NCBI GenBank assembly: GCA_049296795.1
Contig: JBAQTC010000045.1
Span: 1-40,859, forward strand
DNA: 40,859 bases
Reading direction: 5' to 3'
DNA from: CAXNKH01 sp049296795
GTDB lineage: Bacteria > Pseudomonadota > Gammaproteobacteria > Burkholderiales > Burkholderiaceae_C
The notes under the pieces are model-generated. The model saw only the letters and a list, made by a program, of their open reading frames with translations. It ran no database searches and had not been told where the DNA came from. Shown one piece after another: positions 24,540 to 31,880 of the stretch (the first letter of the stretch is position 1; every line of letters begins with the position of its first letter). The position numbers were made by a program, and so were the translations under genes.

Positions 24540-25313
24540 ATGGAACTTTTCTCTGCACTAGGATTTCGGTGGAACAGGTCGACCGTACCTACGGTGATGC
24601 CGATTCACTCTATCGAGCGCGTGGCCTTTCGGTTCCATCGCATGCTGCCAGAGTTCGTTTGGGATGCTTCCGTACTCGAAGGCAATCCTTTCACATTCCC
24701 TGAGGTCAAGACGCTGCTCGATGGCGTAACCATCGGCGGACGAAAAACCTCTGACCAGGAACAAGTTCTCAATTTGGCGGCAAGCTCTAAACATCTTTTG
24801 GCACTGGTGAAGTCGGGTAATTTTTCCATGGACAAATTCATCTTCACGCAGCTACATGGTCTTGTCGCCCGCAATGAGGCGTTGGAGTGGGGTCACTTTC
24901 GGGGCGAGGGTAAGGAGACAAACTACACACCGGATGTCGGGTTGGGTGAGCATGGTCGATACACCCCCTTGGCAACCCTTGCCGGTGCGCCAGAGTTGAA
25001 TCGCGTCTTTGAACGTGGCTTGCAAGCGCTTCAAAGCGAGGTTCAGCAACCCTTTGAGAAAGCCGCCGCTTTTTTTCTGTTCGGTGCCTTGCAACAATTT
25101 TTCTTCGATGGCAACAAACGCACATCCCGCTTCATGATGAATGGCATTCTGATGTCGGCGGGCATTGATGCGTTCAGCGTCGCTGCAGCCAAGGCGCAGG
25201 AATTTAATGAAAAAATGATTCGGTTTTACTTGGAAAGGGATGCCACTGAAATGCTGGCATTTCTGCTAGATTGTCACCCGGATGCAAAGGCCCCATGTCA
25301 CTCATTTGGATAA
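24540..25313 (+). CDS. Fic-domain protein lacking the catalytic histidine
   Basis: A 257-residue protein with a Fic_N-like N-terminal part and a Fic core. The core motif reads QQFFFDGNKRTSR: Asp190, Gly191, Asn192 and Arg194 are kept, but the position of the catalytic His (HxFxDGN) is Gln186. The inhibitory helix motif of Fic proteins is recognisable as ASVLEGN with Glu47. Fic enzymes AMPylate or otherwise modify targets; without the histidine, ordinary AMPylation is doubtful. It may act through another chemistry, as a regulator or antitoxin, or be inactive. The ATG at 24540 was preferred over the GTG at 24522 because AGGA lies 6 nt before it. Its last codons run into the iterated motifs that follow, so the C-terminus may be truncated. 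Confidence 0.88.
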   Translation: MELFSALGFRWNRSTVPTVMPIHSIERVAFRFHRMLPEFVWDASVLEGNPFTFPEVKTLLDGVTIGGRKTSDQEQVLNLAASSKHLLALVKSGNFSMDKFIFTQLHGLVARNEALEWGHFRGEGKETNYTPDVGLGEHGRYTPLATLAGAPELNRVFERGLQALQSEVQQPFEKAAAFFLFGALQQFFFDGNKRTSRFMMNGILMSAGIDAFSVAAAKAQEFNEKMIRFYLERDATEMLAFLLDCHPDAKAPCHSFG

Positions 25314-25355
25314 AACGAGTGACATCTATTTGGCGAAAAAGTGACGTCTATTTGG
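25295..25355. repeat. three short iterated motifs, possible insertion-sequence end
   Basis: GTGACATCTATTTGG (25319-25333) and GTGACGTCTATTTGG (25341-25355) differ by one base and are 22 bp apart. A degenerate third copy, ATGTCACTCATTTGG, is at 25295-25309. The spacing and the GTGAC/ATTTGG pattern resemble the multiple terminal repeats I recall from IS21-family elements, but no transposase is present in the window. The first copy overlaps the end of the Fic gene; the last ends 17 bp before the gyrB stop codon. Confidence 0.55.
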
Positions 25356-25371
25356 AACAACCACAACTAAG

Positions 25372-27972
25372 TTAAACGTCAATATTGCCGGCGCGCAAGG
25401 CATTGGTTTCGATGAAGTCGCGCCTCGGCTCGACTTCATCGCCCATCAGCATGGTAAACACTCGATCGGCCTCGATCGCATCGTCAATTTGCACCCTCAG
25501 CAATCGCCTTACCGTGGGATCCATGGTGGTCTCCCACAGTTGCGAGGGGTTCATCTCGCCCAGACCTTTGTAGCGCTGGCGAGAGGTGGTGTTTTCAGCT
25601 TGTCCGATCAGCCAAGCCATGGCTTGCCGAAAATCTTTCACCTTTTCTTCTTTTTGTTTCTCGCCTTCACCACGCATGACCTTGGCGCCCTCGCCCATTA
25701 AGTCCTTGAAGGTGCTGGCCGCCTCGGACAGGGCTGCGTAATCGGCGCCATGCGCAAAGTCTTGCGTCAACACGCTGCTCCTGACGTTGCCGTGATGGCG
25801 GCGACTGATGCGAATAATCGGCTTGTCATTTCGAACATCGAACTCACCCACCACTTCCGCGTCGAGCAATCTGGCTTGCAAAGAGGCGGCTGACAATTCA
25901 GCATCCGCCAAGGTGTCCAAATTCAAAGTAGCACCATCAGCCACCGAACGCAGAGCCTCGGCGTCCATCAAATTGCGCAGGCGCTCAATCACAGCTTGCG
26001 CCACTTGGTGTTTGCGGGCCAATTCTGTCAACGTATCGCCCGTGATGGTGCTGGGATTTGATCCACCGGTATAAACCGAGGCATTGACCAGCGCAATACG
26101 CATTAAAAAGCCGTCCAACGCGGGCGCGTCTTTCAAATACAGCTCCTCTTTACCGGCCTTGACCTTGTACAAGGGAGGCTGCGCAATGTAGATATGCCCG
26201 CGCTCGACCAACTCGGGCATCTGGCGATAAAAGAACGTCAGTAAAAGGGTGCGAATGTGGGCGCCGTCAACGTCGGCATCGGTCATGATGATGATGCGGT
26301 GGTAGCGTAGTTTGGCGACGTTGAAATCATCATTGCCACCGCCTTGTGCGCTGGCTCCGGTGTTGCCAATTCCTGTGCCTAGCGCCGTGATCAGCGTCAG
26401 GATCTCATTGCTGGTCAACAGTTTTTCATAACGCGCTTTTTCCACGTTCAAAATTTTGCCGCGCAGGGGCAAAATCGCCTGAAATTTTCGGTCTCTGCCC
26501 TGTTTGGCTGAGCCGCCTGCGGAGTCGCCCTCAACAATGTAGATTTCGCACAATGCCGGATCTTTTTCCTGGCAATCTGCCAGCTTCCCCGGCAAACCCA
26601 TGCCATCCAACACGCCTTTACGGCGCGTCATTTCGCGCGCTTTACGAGCAGCTTCGCGAGCGCGAGCGGCCTCGATGATTTTGCCGCAAATAATCTTGGC
26701 ATCGTTCGGCCGCTCTTGCAAATAGTCGCTCAACAACTTGCTGACGATGTCTTCCACTGGCCCGCGCACCTCGCTGCTCACCAGTTTGTCTTTGGTCTGG
26801 CTTGAGAACTTGGGCTCAGGCACTTTGACGCTCAAAACGCAACACAAGCCTTCGCGCATGTCATCGCCGCTGACTTCGACCTTGGCTTTTTTGGCCAGTT
26901 CGCTGTCATCAATGTATTTATTAATGACGCGGGTCATTGCAGCGCGCAAACCCGTCAGGTGCGTGCCACCGTCGCGCTGTGGAATGTTATTGGTAAAGCA
27001 AAGCACTTGCTCGTTGTAACCACTGTTCCATTGCATCGCCACTTCGACACCAATATTGGTGTTCTGATCGCTTTGTCGATCACCCATAGCGTGAAAAACA
27101 TTGGGGTGAAGTACTGACTTTCCCTTGTTGATGAAATTCACAAATCCTTGTACGCCGCCGGCTCCAGCAAAATCGTCTTCCTTGCCTGTGCGCTCGTCTT
27201 TGAGACGAATTTTCACGCCGTTATTTAAGAAGCTCAGTTCGCGCAAACGTTTGCTCAGAATTTCATAGTGAAAGTCAACCGTTGTAAAAATCTCGACGTC
27301 AGGCAGGAAGTGCACTTCCGTTCCACGCTTCTCGGTATCGCCCATAATTTTCATGGGAGAAATCTCAACCCCATTCACCGTCTGCGTAATGCGGTTTTGC
27401 ACAAAGCCTTTGGAGAATTCCAGCACATGAACTTTGCCATCGCGCCGCACTGTCAAGCGCAACATTTTGCTCAACGCGTTGACGCAACTCACACCCACGC
27501 CGTGCAGTCCGCCTGAGACTTTGTAACTATTTTGGTTGAATTTCCCGCCGGCATGCAATTCGGTCAGTGCAATCTCGGCGGCCGAGCGTTTGGGCTCGTG
27601 TTTGTCGTCCATCTTCACGCCAGTGGGAATACCGCGCCCGTTATCGACAACGCTGATCGAGTTGTCGGCGTGTATGGTCACCAGTATGTCGTCGCAATGC
27701 CCCGCCAGCGATTCATCGATTGAGTTGTCAACAACTTCAAAAACCAGGTGGTGCAGTCCCGTTCCATCGGAGGTGTCTCCTATGTACATACCCGGGCGTT
27801 TCCGAACGGCTTCTAGGCCTTCCAGAATCTGAATCGAGCCCTCGCCGTATGCGGCTGATGCACCCTCTTGATTGGTGTCAATCTTCGGTTGAAAGTTAGA
27901 ACTACCTATCTCGGCTTCGCCGGTATAGACAGACACATTTTCATTTTTTTCGCTGCTAGTTTCGTCTTGCAT
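25372..27972 (-). CDS. gyrB: DNA gyrase subunit B
   Basis: An 866-residue type IIA topoisomerase subunit, the ATPase half of gyrase that introduces negative supercoils. The GHKL ATPase domain starts at YGEGSIQILEGLEAVRKRPGM, with VVDNSIDE and the glycine loop GGLHGVGVS. The TOPRIM domain carries EGDSAGGSAKQGRDR and the DADVDGAHIR metal site. The protein ends MALL-free with EPRRDFIETNAL, as in other gyrases. The N-terminus carries about 43 acidic and polar residues before the conserved start, longer than in many relatives. It is 64 bp downstream of dnaN on the same strand. Confidence 0.97.
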   Translation of the reverse strand: MQDETSSEKNENVSVYTGEAEIGSSNFQPKIDTNQEGASAAYGEGSIQILEGLEAVRKRPGMYIGDTSDGTGLHHLVFEVVDNSIDESLAGHCDDILVTIHADNSISVVDNGRGIPTGVKMDDKHEPKRSAAEIALTELHAGGKFNQNSYKVSGGLHGVGVSCVNALSKMLRLTVRRDGKVHVLEFSKGFVQNRITQTVNGVEISPMKIMGDTEKRGTEVHFLPDVEIFTTVDFHYEILSKRLRELSFLNNGVKIRLKDERTGKEDDFAGAGGVQGFVNFINKGKSVLHPNVFHAMGDRQSDQNTNIGVEVAMQWNSGYNEQVLCFTNNIPQRDGGTHLTGLRAAMTRVINKYIDDSELAKKAKVEVSGDDMREGLCCVLSVKVPEPKFSSQTKDKLVSSEVRGPVEDIVSKLLSDYLQERPNDAKIICGKIIEAARAREAARKAREMTRRKGVLDGMGLPGKLADCQEKDPALCEIYIVEGDSAGGSAKQGRDRKFQAILPLRGKILNVEKARYEKLLTSNEILTLITALGTGIGNTGASAQGGGNDDFNVAKLRYHRIIIMTDADVDGAHIRTLLLTFFYRQMPELVERGHIYIAQPPLYKVKAGKEELYLKDAPALDGFLMRIALVNASVYTGGSNPSTITGDTLTELARKHQVAQAVIERLRNLMDAEALRSVADGATLNLDTLADAELSAASLQARLLDAEVVGEFDVRNDKPIIRISRRHHGNVRSSVLTQDFAHGADYAALSEAASTFKDLMGEGAKVMRGEGEKQKEEKVKDFRQAMAWLIGQAENTTSRQRYKGLGEMNPSQLWETTMDPTVRRLLRVQIDDAIEADRVFTMLMGDEVEPRRDFIETNALRAGNIDV

Positions 27973-28036
27973 GAGCTACTTTTCTTCCAACTTCTCAATC
28001 TCTTAATTTTCCAAATCGCCGTGCCGGATGGCGCGG

Positions 28037-29143
28037 TTAAATTCGCATGGGCATCACAACATACTTGAATGTTGCATTGTCCGGAATGGTCAACAAGGCC
28101 GAGCTATTGGAGTCCGCCAATGTAACACTCACCATGTCCTGACTCATGTTGCTCAAAACATCGATGAGATAGGTCACGTTGAACCCAATCTCAATGCTAT
28201 CGCCGACGTAATCAATATCAATCTCGTCAACCGCCTCTTCCTGCTCAGCATTGCTGGATGCCACGCGCAAGACTCCAGGATCAATGTTCAAACGAACACC
28301 TTTGAACTTATCGCTGGTGAGAATTGCCGTTCGCTGTAATGCGGCCAATAAAACAGCGCGCCCCATGGTGATGTGGTTTTTTTGGTTTTTCGGGATAACG
28401 CGGTTGTAGTCGGGAAATTTACCCTCTACCAACTTACTGACAAACTCCATGCCTTCGAAGCTGAACCGGGCCTGGTTATTAGCAAACTGCATTTCAATCA
28501 TTCCGTCGTCATCACTGAGCAAACGCTGCATTTCGTTCACGGTTTTTCGCGGGAGAATCACTTCTTGTTTTGGAACATCAACCTCAAGTAAAGCAGAGGC
28601 AAATGCCAAACGATGACCATCGGTGGCCACTAAACTCAATTTTTTTCCTTCGACAACAAACAAAATTCCATTGAGGTAGTACCGAATGTCATGCACGGCC
28701 ATCGCAAACGAGACCTGACTCAGTAGATCTTTCAAAGTTTTTTGTGGAACACTGAACGCAGGTCCAAAATTGACTGCGGCTTGAACCAGCGGGAAGTCTT
28801 CGGCCGCCAACGTTTGTAATGTGAATTTACTTTTCCCGCCCTTGAGAATGAGTCGACTTTGGTTTGACTCCAACGATACGGTTTGGTCTGCAGGCATCGT
28901 CCGTAGGATGTCAATCAATTTTCGAGCACCAACCGTGGTACTGAAATTTCCCGTATCGCCATCGAGCTGCGCGGACGTACGAATTTGAATTTCAAGATCA
29001 CTGGTTGTGAACTGCACTGCACTGCCTGTTTTCTGAATCAATACATTGGCCAAGATAGGCAAGGTGTGTCGACGCTCAACAATGCCAGAAACAGACTGCA
29101 AAACTGACAGAATTTTTTCTTGGGTTGCTTTGAGAACAATCAT
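28037..29143 (-). CDS. dnaN: DNA polymerase III beta sliding clamp
   Basis: A 368-residue processivity clamp that forms a ring dimer around DNA. It has the three repeated clamp domains and the family C-terminus YVVMPMRI, the client-binding pocket region. MIVLKATQEKILSVLQSVSGIVERRHTLPI is the usual betaproteobacterial N-terminal pattern. AAGGAAG lies 4 nt before the ATG. The AT-rich origin element lies just upstream (29144-29214). It follows dnaA and precedes gyrB, all on the minus strand. Confidence 0.97.
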   Translation of the reverse strand: MIVLKATQEKILSVLQSVSGIVERRHTLPILANVLIQKTGSAVQFTTSDLEIQIRTSAQLDGDTGNFSTTVGARKLIDILRTMPADQTVSLESNQSRLILKGGKSKFTLQTLAAEDFPLVQAAVNFGPAFSVPQKTLKDLLSQVSFAMAVHDIRYYLNGILFVVEGKKLSLVATDGHRLAFASALLEVDVPKQEVILPRKTVNEMQRLLSDDDGMIEMQFANNQARFSFEGMEFVSKLVEGKFPDYNRVIPKNQKNHITMGRAVLLAALQRTAILTSDKFKGVRLNIDPGVLRVASSNAEQEEAVDEIDIDYVGDSIEIGFNVTYLIDVLSNMSQDMVSVTLADSNSSALLTIPDNATFKYVVMPMRI

Positions 29144-29175
29144 GTCTTCCTTTTCTTTAATGTTTTAAATATAAA

Positions 29176-29187
29176 TAGTAGTAGTAG
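29176..29187 (+). other. DnaA-trio element (four tandem TAG)
   Basis: Four perfect TAG triplets lie next to an AT-rich stretch. Read 3' to 5' they give GAT repeats, the preferred DnaA-trio for loading DnaA on single-stranded DNA. The AT-rich side faces dnaN and the DnaA-box side faces dnaA, as in the best-studied example. Confidence 0.65.
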
Positions 29188-29205
29188 ATAAGGGTTGCGG
29201 TGTTC

Positions 29206-29214
29206 TGTGGACAT
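29206..29214 (-). other. degenerate DnaA box beside the TAG repeats
   Basis: TGTGGACAT on the plus strand reads ATGTCCACA on the other; it matches the consensus TTATCCACA at 7 of 9. It lies 18 bp from the TAG repeats. Confidence 0.5.
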
Positions 29215-29323
29215 CCCTATTTTCATCTGATTTATCAACTACTTAGCCTTCATCGAAAGATGTGTGACTCTGTGTTTTTTGGTGTAGCGGACAAGTGAAC
29301 AAGTTTCAAAATATGCCAGATGC

Positions 29324-29332
29324 TGTGGATAA
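29324..29332 (-). other. consensus DnaA box
   Basis: TGTGGATAA is the exact reverse complement of the consensus TTATCCACA. It lies 69 bp downstream of the dnaA stop. Confidence 0.85.
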
Positions 29333-29400
29333 GTGGCGGTTTGTCCCAAATCTATCCCCAAGGTTGTTCTGAAGTTCATTTGCCGCATAGATCTCCCTGG

Positions 29401-30813
29401 TTAACCTTTAACCGTTTGTTCAAGCACATGAAGTTGCTGATTCAACTCGGGAAGCTTTTGTCTTTCACCCGAGATTTTTCTCACGGCATGCAGTACGGTG
29501 GTGTGATCACGCCCACCAAATAGCTCACCAATTTCTGGCAAACTTTTTTGGGTCAACTCCTTGGCCAAGTACATGGCAATTTGGCGTGGCCGGGCAATGC
29601 TGGCAGGACGCTTCTTGGAGTACATGTCCGCTATTTTGATCTTGTAGTAGTCGGCAACGGTTTTTTGAATATTTTCGACCGAAATCAAGCGGTTTTGAAT
29701 TGATAACAAGTCACGCAGAGCCTCGCGAGCGAGCTGGATCGAGATGTCTTTTTGGTTAAAGCGGGAATAAGCGAGAATTTTGCGGAGCGCACCTTCGAGT
29801 TCACGGACGTTGGAGCGGACATTTTTGGCAACAAAAAAAGCAACCTCTTCGGGCATTTCAGTACCTTCGGCACGTGCTTTGTTGATCAAAATAGCAACAC
29901 GCATTTCCAATTCGGGGGGCTCGATGGCCACCGTCAACCCTGAATCGAAGCGTGAAACAAGGCGTTCGTGGATATCCGTTAATCCCTTTGGGTAGGTATC
30001 ACTGGTCATCACAATGTGGGACTTCTTTGCCAGCAAAGCTTCAAAAGCGTTGAAAAATTCTTCTTGAGTCCGGTCTTTGTTGGCGAAAAATTGAACGTCA
30101 TCAATCAAGAGCAGGTCCAAGGAGTGGTAACGATCCTTGAAACTGTCGAACGTTTTGCGCTGGTAGGCCTTAACCACATCGGAGACAAACTGCTCGGCAT
30201 GGATGTAGAGAACTTTGGCAGCAGGACGGTCGGACAAAAGCTGGTTTCCAATGGCGTGCATCAAGTGGGTTTTACCCAAACCAACACCGCCATAGATGAA
30301 GAGCGGGTTGTACAAATTGCCTGGCACGGTAGAAACATGCAAAGAGGCGGCGCGCGCCATGCGGTTGGCCGTTCCTTCAATCAGGGTTTCAAAAGTAAGG
30401 CCGGGATTAAGTCGATTTTTGAGTTGTTCTTGCTCCCCATCGTCAACCAAGGCAGACCGATCATCGGCGCGCGTAGGAATCGGTAAATATTTGGCCGAGG
30501 AAGGTAAAATAACGGAAGAACGGGGGGTGAGCGCTAACTCAACAACAATCGATTGACCATATATTTTGCTGAGCAAAGCCGAAATACGAGCACTGTATTG
30601 GGCGCGAATCCAGTCGAGCTTGAATCGATTGGCAACGAAAACAGTCACTCTGGACAGGTCATCAGCAACCTGGGCAGACATGGGCTTGATCCAGGTATTG
30701 AACTGTTGCTCGGGCAGTTCTTGTGCGAGTTGATCGATGCAGGCCTGCCATAGGCCTTGGCCAACCAGGGCACCGGCCGAGCGTGCAGGGTCAGAGTAGT
30801 TTTCCGCTGTCAT
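29401..30813 (-). CDS. dnaA: chromosomal replication initiator DnaA
   Basis: A 470-residue AAA+ initiator that binds DnaA boxes and opens the origin. Domain I is at the N-terminus (ELPEQQFNTWIKP), followed by a short variable linker. The AAA+ core has Walker A GGVGLGKTH and Walker B LLLIDDVQFFANK. Domain IV carries the box-reading helix GGRDHTTVLHAVRKI. The start at 30813 has no Shine-Dalgarno (CTCCTGA precedes it), which may keep synthesis low. DnaA boxes lie 17 and 66 bp upstream of the start, which suggests autoregulation. Confidence 0.97.
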   Translation of the reverse strand: MTAENYSDPARSAGALVGQGLWQACIDQLAQELPEQQFNTWIKPMSAQVADDLSRVTVFVANRFKLDWIRAQYSARISALLSKIYGQSIVVELALTPRSSVILPSSAKYLPIPTRADDRSALVDDGEQEQLKNRLNPGLTFETLIEGTANRMARAASLHVSTVPGNLYNPLFIYGGVGLGKTHLMHAIGNQLLSDRPAAKVLYIHAEQFVSDVVKAYQRKTFDSFKDRYHSLDLLLIDDVQFFANKDRTQEEFFNAFEALLAKKSHIVMTSDTYPKGLTDIHERLVSRFDSGLTVAIEPPELEMRVAILINKARAEGTEMPEEVAFFVAKNVRSNVRELEGALRKILAYSRFNQKDISIQLAREALRDLLSIQNRLISVENIQKTVADYYKIKIADMYSKKRPASIARPRQIAMYLAKELTQKSLPEIGELFGGRDHTTVLHAVRKISGERQKLPELNQQLHVLEQTVKG

Positions 30814-30829
30814 TCAGGAGTTATATTTC

Positions 30830-30838
30830 TGTGGATAG
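30830..30838 (-). other. near-consensus DnaA box upstream of dnaA
   Basis: TGTGGATAG reads CTATCCACA on the minus strand, 8 of 9 to the consensus. It lies within the probable dnaA leader. Confidence 0.65.
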
Positions 30839-30878
30839 AACAAGTTTTTTTTACCACAGTGTGTAGTTTATCAAGAAT

Positions 30879-30887
30879 TTATCCACA
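30879..30887 (+). other. consensus DnaA box upstream of dnaA
   Basis: TTATCCACA matches the consensus exactly. It lies in the AT-rich dnaA-rpmH gap, where the dnaA promoter is expected, so DnaA bound here could repress its own gene or contribute to origin function. Confidence 0.85.
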
Positions 30888-30938
30888 AGCTGAAAACAAC
30901 TTTTTTAGCTCAGATTGGCAACAGCACCCGATAAATAA

Positions 30939-30967
30939 TTGCATAGTCGCCGAAAGTTTGCGATAAT
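30939..30967 (+). promoter_or_regulatory. probable rpmH promoter with extended -10
   Basis: TTGCAT (30939-30944) and GATAAT (30962-30967) are 17 bp apart; the -10 is preceded by TGC, an extended -10 feature. Transcription would begin near 30974, giving a leader of about 55 nt for rpmH. Confidence 0.65.
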
Positions 30968-30976
30968 CGTCGGTTT

Positions 30977-31001
30977 CCCTGATTGTGTTCAGGGCAATCA
31001 G
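30977..31001 (+). promoter_or_regulatory. two mutually exclusive hairpins in the rpmH leader
   Basis: CCCTGA (30977-30982) pairs with TCAGGG (30989-30994), and CTGATTG (30979-30985) pairs with CAATCAG (30995-31001). The two stems share bases, so only one can form at a time. They lie right after the expected start of transcription and about 28 nt before the rpmH start codon. Confidence 0.5.
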
Positions 31002-31029
31002 ACTGTCGCCCAGACATCAAGGACACCCA

Positions 31030-31164
31030 ATGAAACGTACTTACCAACCCTCTAAAATTCGTCGTGCCCGCACCCATGGCTTCCTGGTTCGCATGAAAAC
31101 CCGCGGCGGGCGCGCCGTGATTAATGCGCGTCGCGCCAAAGGCCGCAAGCGCCTCGCGGTCTAA
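31030..31164 (+). CDS. rpmH: 50S ribosomal protein L34
   Basis: A complete 44-residue L34, too short for many gene callers. It starts MKRTYQPSKIRRARTHGF and ends with the basic KGRKRLAV tail typical of the family. It begins the plus-strand block rpmH-rnpA-yidD-yidC-mnmE. The probable promoter is at 30939-30967. Confidence 0.98.
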   Translation: MKRTYQPSKIRRARTHGFLVRMKTRGGRAVINARRAKGRKRLAV

Positions 31165-31185
31165 AACACGGCGCCCCGTGGCTCG

Positions 31186-31611
31186 TTGTTTGGTCGCGGA
31201 CTTTCCGTGCTGAGATTTAAGACCAGACCGCAATTTCAAGCGGCCTTGGGTGGAGCAACAGTGGCTCGCACGGTGCATTTTGCTTTGCATCGAGCGCCGC
31301 TAGATGCGGGTTCCAGCGAACAAGCCTTGCCTTTGTTCGACCCCAAAGAGGGATGGATTGGCGCCATGGTTCCCAAGCGCTGGGCTAAGCGAGCTGTGAC
31401 GCGCAATGCCATCAAGCGGCAGATTTATGCCGTGAGTTCTGAAATGTCTTCGGTCCTGCCGCGTGCCGCCCATTTGGTGAGATTGCGCCTTGGCTATGAC
31501 CGCGCTCAATTCAAAAGTGCAACGTCAGAAGCACTCACGCGTGCAGTGCGCGCAGAAGTTCAAGTGTTGCTGAGCAAGGCGCTTGGCTCCGGTGGCGGGC
31601 TGAGCGCATGA
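31186..31611 (+). CDS. rnpA: ribonuclease P protein component
   Basis: A 141-residue basic protein subunit of RNase P, which helps the RNA subunit cut tRNA 5' leaders. The family motif RAVTRNAIKRQI is clear. Family similarity begins near LRFKTRPQFQ. No ATG is in frame at the front: either TTG at 31186 or GTG at 31207 must start translation, and GTG 31207 gives the more typical N-terminus. The 3' end overlaps yidD by 4 bp (ATGA). Confidence 0.93.
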   Translation: MFGRGLSVLRFKTRPQFQAALGGATVARTVHFALHRAPLDAGSSEQALPLFDPKEGWIGAMVPKRWAKRAVTRNAIKRQIYAVSSEMSSVLPRAAHLVRLRLGYDRAQFKSATSEALTRAVRAEVQVLLSKALGSGGGLSA

Positions 31612-31880
31612 TCAATAAACTGCTCATGGCCTTGGTCAGGTTCTACCGTTTGCTGCTCAGTCCGTGGCTTGGCTCTTCCTGTCGTTTTGAGCCTAGCTGT
31701 TCGCGCTATGCGCTAGAAGCGCTGGAGCGGCATGGCGCTGCCAGCGGCAGTTATCTGACCTTGAGCCGATTAGCTCGCTGTCATCCCTGGTGCGCGGGCG
31801 GGCATGACCCGGTCCCTGCCGCACCTTTTCGGCTGTTTAACCAGCTGCTCTCCTCTTCCGTCCAAAAGAAGTCTTCATGA
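31608..31880 (+). CDS. yidD: membrane protein insertion efficiency factor YidD
   Basis: A 90-residue inner-membrane-associated protein that aids YidC-dependent insertion. The conserved core is CRFEPSCSRYALEAL, followed by RLARCHPWCAGGHDPVP. Its ATG overlaps the rnpA stop and its stop overlaps the yidC start (both ATGA), so the three are translationally coupled. Confidence 0.96.
   Translation: MINKLLMALVRFYRLLLSPWLGSSCRFEPSCSRYALEALERHGAASGSYLTLSRLARCHPWCAGGHDPVPAAPFRLFNQLLSSSVQKKSS

Larger units (their letters stand above)
29144..29400. other. candidate origin of replication between dnaA and dnaN
   Basis: This 257-bp gap has an AT-rich stretch (29150-29176), four tandem TAG triplets (29176-29187), a GC-richer linker with GGGTTGCGG, a degenerate DnaA box at 29206-29214, further weak boxes (TTATCAACT at 29232, CTATCCCCA at 29352) and a perfect box at 29324-29332. 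The order box, GC-rich, TAG repeats, AT-rich fits the basal unwinding element described for bacterial origins. The gap contains no gene. The second box cluster, upstream of dnaA, may take part as well. Confidence 0.75.

Noticed and set aside
25295..25355. CRISPR array
   Set aside because: The repeats are only 15 bp, spaced by 7-9 bp, too few and too short, and no cas genes are present.
29866..29875. A CACGTG centre inside dnaA as a parS site
   Set aside because: The arms do not match GTTT/AAAC, so it is a chance hexamer.
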